Shown one piece after another: positions 4,914 through 11,154 of a stretch of DNA of 11,154 nt. The notes beneath the pieces are model-generated. The model was not told the origin of the DNA, did no database searches, and saw only the letters and a list, made by a program, of their open reading frames with translations. Each line of letters starts with the position of its first letter. Positions within the stretch are counted from its first letter, which is position 1. A program made the position numbers and the translations under genes. Source of the stretch: DATMMS01 sp036824145 (GTDB taxonomy: Bacteria > Chloroflexota > Dormibacteria > DASZGP01); assembly GCA_036824145.1 (NCBI GenBank), contig DAITAT010000055.1:1-11154 (forward strand), given 5' to 3'.

Positions 4914-6449
4914 CTAGTGAAAGATCGCGGAGGCGGCTTGCTGGGCGCCCGTGACGAAGCCGTTGGCGAAGATCGCGAGGGGCAGGATGGAGATCAAGCC
5001 AACCCCCAGCGCGGTCCACATCGCGGGGCCGACACGCACCGGCCGCCGCTGGCTGCCTGCCCGCTCGGGGTCCAGGTACAGGATCCTGACCACCCGCAGG
5101 TAGTACACGGCCGACAGGGCGCTGTTGGCAACCGCTACCAGCACCAGCCACGAGTAACCTGCCTGGACCGCGGCCAGGAAGACGAAGAACTTGGCCAGGA
5201 AGCCGATCAGCGGCGGGATCCCGGTGAGCGACAGGAACGCCAGGGCGAGCACCAGCGACACCCCGCCGGAGCGGTGGGCGAATCCCGTGAAGGCACCGAT
5301 GTCGTCGCTGCCCAGCGCCTCCTCGGCGGTCTGCACGGCGCCGAAGCCGGCAAGGTTGGTGAGCCCGTAGACGAGGATGTAGAAGAGGACCGCGCCTAGC
5401 GCGATCTGGGCGCTGGCGGGGTCGGCCATCGCCACCAACCCGGTGAGGATGTAGCCGGCGTGGGCGATCGAGCTGTACCCCAGCAGACGCTTGACGCTGG
5501 TCTGGTTGAGCGCCGAGATGTTCCCCACAGTCATCGTGATCACGGCGATGACCGCCAGGTAGATCTGCCATTGATGGCTCAGCGGTCCCAGGGCAGACGT
5601 CAGGACCCGGATCAGCAAGGCGTAACCGGCAACCTTCGAAGAGACCGAGATGAACGCCGTCACCGGGGTGGGCGCCCCCTGGTAGACATCGGGCACCCAC
5701 TGGTGGAACGGAACCGCGGCGATCTTGAAGGAGAAGCCACCGATGATGAAGATCATCGCCAGCACCAGGGCCGGGCTGCTGACCTTCCCGGCAGCGATAA
5801 CCTGGCTGACGGCGTTGAGGTCGGTGCGACCGGTGAGGCCATAGAGGATCGCCAACCCGTACAGCAGCACCGCCGAACTGGCCGCGCCCACGACCAGGTA
5901 CTTGAATCCTGCCTCCGATGAGAGCCGCTCGCGCTTGTTGAAAGCGACCATCACATAGAGCGCGATCGAGAGCGTCTCGAGGGCGACGTAGAGCTCGATC
6001 ATTTCGCGCGCTGAGGCCATGAACATCCCGCCCACCGTCGCCAAGAGGAGCAGGCCGATGAATTCCGATTGGTTGGGCCTGAAGCGCTCGGAGAAACGGT
6101 AGCCGAGCAGGATCGTGACCACCGCAAAGACCAGCAGGATGGCCTTGAGGTAGAGCGCGTAGTGGTCGAGGACGAAGGTGCCGTGGAGGAGGTCGTGCTC
6201 CGAGACGGTGCGGGAGATCTGAAAGTAGAGGCTGATCAGCGAAGCCATGCTGCCGGCCAGGCCGACCCCGCACGCGAAGGCGCGGGCGGTCGCTCCGGTC
6301 AGGTCGTCGGAGCCCTCGCCACGGCGGGCGCCGGGGCCGAGCAGGCCAAGTCGATTGGGTTCGAGGATCAAGCCGCCGAGCACCACCACCAGAGCCGTCC
6401 CCAGCAGGATCAGCTCGGGGATGAAATCGACGAGCATCGAAAAGCTCAT
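4914..6449 (-). CDS. nuoN: NADH-quinone oxidoreductase subunit N (complex I)
   Basis: NuoN is one of three antiporter-like subunits forming proton channels in the membrane arm of complex I. The 511-residue product is hydrophobic throughout. It keeps the charged residues of the channel at a constant offset of 25 from E. coli NuoN: E158 (E133), K242 in FKIAAVPFHQWVPD (K217), K272 in SSKVAGY (K247) and K420 in GFLAKFFVF (K395). A hydrophilic loop of about 25 residues (30-55, rich in Gly, Arg, Asp) follows the first membrane segment. The ATG at 6449-6447 lies 1 nt after the nuoM stop, and a GGGGGA ribosome site (6459-6454) sits five bases upstream inside the nuoM end, so translation is probably coupled. 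It is the last nuo gene; two lipid genes follow closely. Confidence 0.97.
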   Translation of the reverse strand: MSFSMLVDFIPELILLGTALVVVLGGLILEPNRLGLLGPGARRGEGSDDLTGATARAFACGVGLAGSMASLISLYFQISRTVSEHDLLHGTFVLDHYALYLKAILLVFAVVTILLGYRFSERFRPNQSEFIGLLLLATVGGMFMASAREMIELYVALETLSIALYVMVAFNKRERLSSEAGFKYLVVGAASSAVLLYGLAILYGLTGRTDLNAVSQVIAAGKVSSPALVLAMIFIIGGFSFKIAAVPFHQWVPDVYQGAPTPVTAFISVSSKVAGYALLIRVLTSALGPLSHQWQIYLAVIAVITMTVGNISALNQTSVKRLLGYSSIAHAGYILTGLVAMADPASAQIALGAVLFYILVYGLTNLAGFGAVQTAEEALGSDDIGAFTGFAHRSGGVSLVLALAFLSLTGIPPLIGFLAKFFVFLAAVQAGYSWLVLVAVANSALSAVYYLRVVRILYLDPERAGSQRRPVRVGPAMWTALGVGLISILPLAIFANGFVTGAQQAASAIFH

Positions 6450-6450
6450 C

Positions 6451-8028
6451 TCATCCCCCGGCGATCTTCTGGCTGATCGGCCCCAGCCCGAAATTGATGA
6501 GCTGGGCGAGGGCCTTGGGCGCGACGCCGAGCAGGAAGATCACCGTCAGCACCCCGACCATGTATCCGAGCTCCAACGGCCCCGGGTCTTTGAGTTTGTT
6601 CCAGGCCTCCTTGAGGGGCCCGAAGAACACCCGCTCCAGCATCCAGAGCAGGTAGCCGGCCGACAGAACCACACCGAACACCGCCAGGAAGGTGCCCACG
6701 TGGTGCACCTGGTAGCTGCCGAGGAAGATCTCGAACTCGGCGATGAACCCGGCGAAGCCGGGCAGGCCGGCGCTGGCAAACGCTGTGACCACCCAGGCCA
6801 CGGCAAGGTAGGGCATTCGTTGGGCCAGGCCGCCGAGCTCCTTGATGGAGCGCGTATGGGTGCGGTCGTACACCAACCCCACCAACAGGAAGAGGGCGCC
6901 GGTTATGACACCGTGCGCGAACAGCTGGAAGACGGCGCCGTTCAGAGCCAGCGGCGTCAGCGCGGACATCCCCAACAGCACGAAGCCCATGTGGGAGACC
7001 GAGCTATAGGCGACCATCCGCTTCATGTCGTCCTGGACCAGGGCGGCGAACCCGCCCCACAGGATCCCCACCACGGCGAAGGCGAGGATCGCCAGGCTGA
7101 ACTGCTTGGCCGAGCTCGAGAAGAACCCGACGCAGATCCGGATCATGCCGTACCCGCCCATCTTCAGCAGGATCCCTGCCAGCAATACCGATACCGCGGT
7201 GGGCGCCTCCACGTGGGCGTCGGGAAGCCAGGTGTGGAACCCAAAGGCGGGCAGCTTGATGGCAAAGCACAGGAAGAACAGCCAGAAGAGGACCGCCCCG
7301 AGCTCCGGCGCCAGGTGGGCCCCGGCCAGCGTCTGCATGTCGAAGGTGTGGGCCCCGCTCTTGTAGTAGAGGACCAGGATCGCCACCAGCAGCAGCGCCG
7401 ACGCCGCGATCGTGAAGAGCAGGAACTTCCACGCCGCGTAAACGCGGTGCGGGCCGCCCCACAGCATGATCAGCAGGAACATCGGGATGAGCTCGATCTC
7501 CCAGAAAATGAAGAACAGGAAGAGGTCCATGGCGGTGAAGACGCCGGTGACCCCGATGTCCAGGATCAGGATCAGCAAGAAGTACTCCTTGACCCTGACC
7601 TTCAGGTTCCAGGACGCCAACACGGCGACGAAGAAGAGGATTGTCGAGAGCAACATCAGGGGCAGGCTGATGCCGTCGACGCCGACGTGGTAGTGGGCAC
7701 CGAAGGCCCCGATCCAGTTGAAGTTCTCCTCGTACTTGTAGCCGCCACTGAAGACGAGCGGCATCTCGATGAAGGTGCTGTAGATCGCGAAGAGCGAGAT
7801 CACCAGCGGCACCGCGGTGAACGCCAGGGCCACGTTCTTGACGTTGCCGTGGTCGGATTCGTTGCGGTTGGGAAGAGCCAGGATAACCAGCGCACCCAGC
7901 AAGGGCAGCCAGACCACCAGGGAGACCAGGAAGTTGCCGCTCGAGGCAGTCGATGTTGGCGTAGCCGCGGGGGTCGCGGCGAGGCCGCTGCCGCCGGCGG
8001 CGATGACCGCGTGGATGAGGGCCAGCAT
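6451..8028 (-). CDS. nuoM: NADH-quinone oxidoreductase subunit M (complex I)
   Basis: NuoM is the middle antiporter-like proton-pumping subunit of complex I. The 525-residue product shows the family motifs FWEIELIPMFLL (E177, equivalent to E144 of E. coli), FAIKLPAFGFHTWLPDAHVEAPT (K258, equivalent to K234), LLAGILLKMGGYG (K289, equivalent to K265) and GFIAEFEIF (E431, equivalent to E407), so the proton path looks intact. The N-terminus is unusual: about 30 residues rich in Ala, Gly, Ser and Thr precede the first ordinary membrane segment (about 31-52), whereas typical NuoM begins almost directly with it. The first residues (LALIHAVIAA) are themselves hydrophobic. The ATG at 8028-8026 shares one base with the nuoL stop (TGATG), consistent with coupled translation. 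Confidence 0.97.
   Translation of the reverse strand: MLALIHAVIAAGGSGLAATPAATPTSTASSGNFLVSLVVWLPLLGALVILALPNRNESDHGNVKNVALAFTAVPLVISLFAIYSTFIEMPLVFSGGYKYEENFNWIGAFGAHYHVGVDGISLPLMLLSTILFFVAVLASWNLKVRVKEYFLLILILDIGVTGVFTAMDLFLFFIFWEIELIPMFLLIMLWGGPHRVYAAWKFLLFTIAASALLLVAILVLYYKSGAHTFDMQTLAGAHLAPELGAVLFWLFFLCFAIKLPAFGFHTWLPDAHVEAPTAVSVLLAGILLKMGGYGMIRICVGFFSSSAKQFSLAILAFAVVGILWGGFAALVQDDMKRMVAYSSVSHMGFVLLGMSALTPLALNGAVFQLFAHGVITGALFLLVGLVYDRTHTRSIKELGGLAQRMPYLAVAWVVTAFASAGLPGFAGFIAEFEIFLGSYQVHHVGTFLAVFGVVLSAGYLLWMLERVFFGPLKEAWNKLKDPGPLELGYMVGVLTVIFLLGVAPKALAQLINFGLGPISQKIAGG
6454..6459 (-). promoter_or_regulatory. Ribosome binding site of nuoN
   Basis: GGGGGA on the minus strand lies five bases before the nuoN ATG (6449) and inside the last codons of nuoM. 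It supports this start. Confidence 0.5.
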
Positions 8029-9983
8029 CAGTGCGTCAACCCGGTCACGGATGCCAGCGGACCGCTGGAGCCGAAGATGAGAGCCACCACCGCGATCACC
8101 ACCAGGGCGGTGAAGAGCCCCACGGCATAGCCCTGGACCTTGCCCGTCTGCAGCTTGCGCAGCCGGTCGCCGAAGTACTGGTAGCCGTCGGCGAGCCCAT
8201 TGACGAAGCCGTCGATGACGTTGCTGTCAAACCACTGGGCGGTCCGCCCGATGTTGACGATGATGCCGCGGACGAAGAGCGCCTCGTAGATCTCGTCGAA
8301 GTAGCCGTTGTGGTGGCTCCAGTCGTACACCAGCGCAAAGCGCTTGTTGAAGTCGGCGGCGCTGAAGCGGGCGTATGCCGGCCAGTAGAAGAGCGCGGCC
8401 GTCACAAGTCCCGCCAGCCCGGCTGCCACCGAGACCGCGATGGCGACATAGTTGACTGACTCCAATTCGGGCTTGCGACCGAAGAAGACGAACTGGGAGA
8501 AGCTCTCCTTGATCCCCGGCAGACCGGTGTAGCCGATCAGCAGCGCCATCACCGCCAGCATCACCAGGGGAACCAGGATTGGTGACGTCGATTCGTGGAC
8601 CTTCTTGGGGTCGAAGGCTCGCCGTTTGGCGGGCTCGCCGCTGAAGACGACGAAGAAGAGCCGGAACGTGTACAGCGCCGAGAAGAACGAGATCAGGACC
8701 GCCACCGCGATGAAGACCGGGTTCTCGGAGGCGAAGACGCCGGCCATGATCCCGTCCTTCGACCAGAAGCCGGCGAAGAGCGGGATGCCCGCTGCCGAGC
8801 AGCATCCGATCAACATTGTCCAGGAGGTCACCCGCATTCGCTTCCAGAGCCCGCCCATCTCCCAGATGTCCTGGGTGTGGAGCACGTGGATGACCGAGCC
8901 GGCGCCGAGGAAGAGCAGGGCCTTGAACCATGCGTGGGTGAACAGGTGGAAGACGGCCGCGCTGTAGGCTCCGACGCCCAGACCGAACATCATCAGGCCC
9001 AGGTGGCTGACGGTTGAGTAGGCCACGATCCGTTTGATGTCGTCCTGGGCCACGGCCCAGATCGCCGCCAACAGGCTGGTGGTCGCCCCCATCGCGGCGA
9101 CCACGGCAAGAGCCCAGTGGCTTGCCGCGAAGAGGTTGTACGTCCGCGCCACCAGGTAGACACCGGCTGCCACCATGGTGGCCGCGTGGATCAAAGCGGA
9201 GATCGGGGTCGGGCCCTCCATGGCGTCGGGCAGCCAGACATGGAGCGGGAACTGGGCCGACTTCCCGACCGCGCCGCTGAAGACCATCATCGACATCGCG
9301 AAGAGGCCGAAACTGCCGACCAGGCCCGCGCCGTAGAGCGGCGCCAGGGCGTAGAAATCGAGGTCGGCCGCGCCTGCCGCGAGATGACCGTGGAAGCGGA
9401 AGAAGATGTAGCCGATGCCGACCAGGAAGGGGAAGTCGCCAAAGCGCGTAACGATGAACGCCTTCTTGGCGGCGGCGGCAGCGGACGGTTTCTTGAAGTA
9501 GTGACCGATCAGCAGGTAGGAGCAGACGCCGACCAGCTCCCACCCGATGTAGGTCTGGAAGAAGTTGGGCGAGAGCACCAGCAGCAGCATCGAGAAGGTG
9601 AAGAGGGAGATGAAGCCGAAGTAGCGGACGTAGCCCTCCTCGCCGCGCATGTACTCGAGCGAGTAGACCTGGATCAGGAAGCTGACGCTGCAGACGGCCA
9701 CCGCCATCATCGCGGCCAGCGGGTCGGCGAGGATGCCCAGCTGGAAGTGGATGTCCCCAAAGGAAATGAAGTCGCCGAAGATGCCCAGCCCGTACTGCCA
9801 GTGCTGGGGCTTCGCCAGTTCGGCAAAGAGCACCCAGATGGAGACCGCGTCGGCGCCGGCCGCGGCCAGGATCCCGAGCCAGGCTGAGACCCGCTTGTTC
9901 TCGTACCAGAGGCCGAATATGAGCGCGAACGACGCCAGCGGCAGGAGCAGGATCAGCCACATCAGGGTGTAAGGAGCCGGCAC
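8028..9983 (-). CDS. nuoL: NADH-quinone oxidoreductase subunit L (complex I)
   Basis: NuoL is the distal antiporter-like subunit of the complex I membrane arm and carries the long lateral helix that runs along NuoM and NuoN. The 651-residue product contains YIGWELVGVCSYLLIGHYF (E149, matching E144 of E. coli), VGKSAQFPLHVWLPDAMEGPTPISALIHAATMVAAG (K241 matching K229, plus H266), FHLFTHAWFKALLFL (H346, H350, K354) and GFWSKDGIM (K409 matching K399). The C-terminal part (from about residue 510) has the extra hydrophobic segment, the amphipathic stretch FNKRFALVYDWSHHNGYFDEIYEAL and a final membrane helix (about 620-640), as expected of full-length NuoL. The start is GTG at 9983-9981, chosen because a purine-rich GGGGGAGGGG lies just upstream. 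It follows nuoK by 16 nt and overlaps nuoM by 1 nt. Confidence 0.97.
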   Translation of the reverse strand: MPAPYTLMWLILLLPLASFALIFGLWYENKRVSAWLGILAAAGADAVSIWVLFAELAKPQHWQYGLGIFGDFISFGDIHFQLGILADPLAAMMAVAVCSVSFLIQVYSLEYMRGEEGYVRYFGFISLFTFSMLLLVLSPNFFQTYIGWELVGVCSYLLIGHYFKKPSAAAAAKKAFIVTRFGDFPFLVGIGYIFFRFHGHLAAGAADLDFYALAPLYGAGLVGSFGLFAMSMMVFSGAVGKSAQFPLHVWLPDAMEGPTPISALIHAATMVAAGVYLVARTYNLFAASHWALAVVAAMGATTSLLAAIWAVAQDDIKRIVAYSTVSHLGLMMFGLGVGAYSAAVFHLFTHAWFKALLFLGAGSVIHVLHTQDIWEMGGLWKRMRVTSWTMLIGCCSAAGIPLFAGFWSKDGIMAGVFASENPVFIAVAVLISFFSALYTFRLFFVVFSGEPAKRRAFDPKKVHESTSPILVPLVMLAVMALLIGYTGLPGIKESFSQFVFFGRKPELESVNYVAIAVSVAAGLAGLVTAALFYWPAYARFSAADFNKRFALVYDWSHHNGYFDEIYEALFVRGIIVNIGRTAQWFDSNVIDGFVNGLADGYQYFGDRLRKLQTGKVQGYAVGLFTALVVIAVVALIFGSSGPLASVTGLTH

Positions 9984-9986
9984 TAT

Positions 9987-9996
9987 CCCCTCCCCC
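9987..9996 (-). promoter_or_regulatory. Ribosome binding site deciding the nuoL GTG start
   Basis: GGGGGAGGGG on the minus strand ends three bases before the GTG at 9983; the best-matching core GGGAGG lies at normal spacing. It supports GTG over the internal ATG at codon 8. Confidence 0.6.
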
Positions 9997-9999
9997 GCA

Positions 10000-10335
10000 C
10001 TACCACTTCATCAGGTCGATCTCATCGACCCAGATCGTTCCGCGGAGCCGGTAGATCAGCAGCAGGATGGCGATCGCCACCGCCACCTCGGCGGCGGCGA
10101 TGGTGATGATGAAGAGCGCGAAGGCCTGGCCGGCCAGCGGCTGCGCGGTGTTGTAGCCGAACCGCGCGAACGCCACCAGGGCGATGTTGCTGGCGTTGAA
10201 CATCAGCTCCACGCTCATCAGCAGGGTGATGGCGTTGCGCTTGGAGACCAGTCCATATAGGCCAATGGAGAACAGCCCGGCGCTGAGGACCAGGAAATGC
10301 CCCAGGCCGATGAACGACCCTCCTTCCCCCAGCAC
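10000..10335 (-). CDS. nuoK: NADH-quinone oxidoreductase subunit K (complex I)
   Basis: NuoK is a small three-helix membrane subunit of complex I and part of the proton path between the quinone site and the antiporter subunits. The 111-residue product has three hydrophobic segments (about 12-30, 36-58, 70-96) and both buried glutamates: E43 in LMSVELMFNASNIALVAF (E36 of E. coli) and E83 in IAAAEVAVAIAILLLIYR (E72). It is about 10 residues longer than E. coli NuoK, with a glycine-rich N-terminus (LGEGGS) and a C-terminal tail ending DEIDLMKW. The GTG at 10335-10333 has GGAGG five bases upstream. A second purine-rich run just inside the gene has no ATG, GTG or TTG after it at proper spacing. 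It lies 14 nt after nuoJ and 16 nt before nuoL. Confidence 0.96.
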   Translation of the reverse strand: MLGEGGSFIGLGHFLVLSAGLFSIGLYGLVSKRNAITLLMSVELMFNASNIALVAFARFGYNTAQPLAGQAFALFIITIAAAEVAVAIAILLLIYRLRGTIWVDEIDLMKW

Positions 10336-10340
10336 CTACG

Positions 10341-10345
10341 CCTCC
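10341..10345 (-). promoter_or_regulatory. Ribosome binding site deciding the nuoK GTG start
   Basis: GGAGG on the minus strand lies five bases before the GTG at 10335, in the 14-nt gap after nuoJ. It supports the non-ATG start. Confidence 0.6.
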
Positions 10346-10349
10346 AGCC

Positions 10350-10859
10350 TCACGATTCGTCGTCGCGACGGGCCAGGATGACCGCCCCGATCAAGGCCGC
10401 CAGCAGTAGGACCGAGACCAACTCGAATGGCACCGCGTACCGATTCACCAGCTCCAGCCCGATCACCTGGGTGGTTCCCGTCAGCCCCGGCCATTTGCCC
10501 ACGAACCAGTTGGTGGGCAGGAGCACGGCGAGCAGCAAGCCGAAGAAAGCCGCGCTCACCAGCGCCGCCCAGATACGGTTACCGGAATCGGCGTTGCTGG
10601 TGTCGGACATGGCGCGGCGCGTGAACATGATCGCGAACACGATCAGCACCGGGATGGCGCCGGCGTAGATCAACAGCTGCGCCACCCAGAGCAGGTCGGC
10701 GTTGAGGACCAGGTACACCCACGCCACGAAGAAGAAGCACGCGATCAAGGCGACCGCGGCATGGACCACGTTGCGCAGCACAACCACGCCCATCCCCGAG
10801 ACGAGCACCAACGCCGCCAACACATAGAAGGTGATGGCGAAGAGGAGGTCGTTACTCAT
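10350..10859 (-). CDS. nuoJ: NADH-quinone oxidoreductase subunit J (complex I)
   Basis: NuoJ is a membrane-arm subunit of complex I whose third helix changes shape during coupling. The 169-residue product has the conserved core LNADLLWVAQLLIYAGAIPVLIVFAIMF (52-79), with Y65 in the position of the conserved tyrosine of helix 3. It has five hydrophobic segments, the last at about 144-163 (FELVSVLLLAALIGAVILAR), as in the family. A hydrophilic loop with SDTSNADSGN (85-94) separates helices 3 and 4. The ATG at 10859-10857 follows the upstream stop by only 3 nt and has no strong ribosome site, so translation is probably coupled. Length and position next to nuoK agree with the identification. Confidence 0.95.
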   Translation of the reverse strand: MSNDLLFAITFYVLAALVLVSGMGVVVLRNVVHAAVALIACFFFVAWVYLVLNADLLWVAQLLIYAGAIPVLIVFAIMFTRRAMSDTSNADSGNRIWAALVSAAFFGLLLAVLLPTNWFVGKWPGLTGTTQVIGLELVNRYAVPFELVSVLLLAALIGAVILARRDDES

Positions 10860-10862
10860 CGG

Positions 10863-11154
10863 TCAGGCTGCCCCATCCGTGTTGGGTTCTTCCGGCTTGG
10901 GCTCGTCGCTGACGATTTCGGGCTCGGTCGCCGGCTTGACAGTCTCCGCCGGCGAGCTCGGCGGCTTGCCCTCTGGCTGATCAGGCAGCCCCGACGCCGG
11001 CTCGCGGTCAGCTTTATCTTGGGCCGCAGGCTCTGGGGGCGCGGGCCGCGACTGGGCCACGGGCGCATCGGCGACGGTTTCGGGCTCGGCGACGGGGTTC
11101 ACGTGGGGGGCGGGCGCGTCCGGTATCGGAGCCTGCGACACCGCCTGAACTTCG
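10863..11154 (-). CDS. nuoI: C-terminal part of the gene upstream of nuoJ, probably the disordered tail of NuoI (partial)
   Basis: An open frame runs in from the right edge and stops at TGA 10865-10863, 3 nt before nuoJ. The 96 visible residues have no domain: they are rich in Pro, Ala, Glu and Asp (EPETVADAPV, PAPPEPAAQDK, PATEPEIVSDEPKPEEP), a composition typical of disordered tails. A GTG at 11141 could start a small separate protein, but the frame stays open through it to the edge and nothing like a ribosome site is seen there. In the standard nuo order the gene before nuoJ is nuoI, the subunit carrying two [4Fe-4S] clusters, so this is most likely an extended NuoI C-terminus. The iron-sulphur cysteine motifs would lie outside the window, so the name rests on position. 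A different small gene remains possible. Confidence 0.55.
   Translation of the reverse strand, partial: EVQAVSQAPIPDAPAPHVNPVAEPETVADAPVAQSRPAPPEPAAQDKADREPASGLPDQPEGKPPSSPAETVKPATEPEIVSDEPKPEEPNTDGAA

Noticed and set aside
4903..6273. Long minus-strand frame of 456 codons overlapping nuoN in another frame
   Set aside because: Arg/Pro/Gly-rich shadow without recognisable motifs; nuoN in the adjacent frame is complete and conserved.
6247..8130. Long plus-strand open frame of 627 codons opposite nuoM
   Set aside because: It is rich in Gln, Asp, Glu, His and Arg without domain structure, the usual result of reading a GC-rich membrane-protein gene backwards. The minus strand encodes a full-length NuoM with conserved residues.
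1..11154. Mobile elements, CRISPR arrays, phage genes, tRNAs or defence systems
   Set aside because: I saw no transposase or integrase motifs, no regularly spaced repeats, no tRNA-like TTC-arm and no tight clusters of unrecognised genes. Nearly all sequence is taken up by conserved housekeeping genes.

Overview
The window is a compact, GC-rich chromosomal segment of housekeeping genes from a bacterium. Every supported gene and RNA lies on the minus strand, so transcription runs from the right edge towards the left. The left edge catches the first bases of a 16S rRNA gene. The large-form SRP RNA, the gene block and the high GC suggest a high-GC member of the Terrabacteria (Chloroflexota/Dormibacterota-like or similar). 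The 57 nt of 16S are too few to fix the phylum, so this placement is tentative.

In transcription order: (1) 11154-9984 holds the probable C-terminal tail of NuoI, then nuoJ and nuoK. (2) 9983-4914 holds nuoL, nuoM and nuoN, the three large antiporter-like proton-pumping subunits of respiratory complex I, packed with 1-nt spacings or overlaps. (3) 4890-3350 holds two membrane-lipid genes, a CDP-alcohol phosphatidyltransferase and plsY, joined by an ATGA overlap and following nuoN closely. (4) 3300-3035 encodes a large-type signal recognition particle RNA of about 266 nt with its own -10 element. (5) 3006-400 is dnaX-ybaB-recR, the DNA polymerase III clamp-loader and recombination-repair block. 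(6) 398-1 holds a terminator, a promoter and about 265 nt of leader leading into 16S rRNA.

The order SRP RNA-dnaX-ybaB-recR-rRNA matches the long-known arrangement in Bacillus subtilis (scr-dnaX-yaaK-recR, then rrnA), so this half is an old conserved block. The nuo part is the usual complex I order J-K-L-M-N. The lipid pair between them would make phosphatidic acid precursors and a phospholipid head group, and may be co-transcribed with complex I.

I found no mobile element, CRISPR array, phage gene, tRNA or unrecognised gene system. The points worth a second look are regulatory or structural: a recR terminator whose U-tract is also the -35 box of the rRNA promoter; three TACAAT -10 elements, each placed just before an RNA or gene start, one implying a leaderless ybaB mRNA; an elongated CDP-alcohol phosphatidyltransferase with a changed signature; and a long disordered tail on the probable NuoI.
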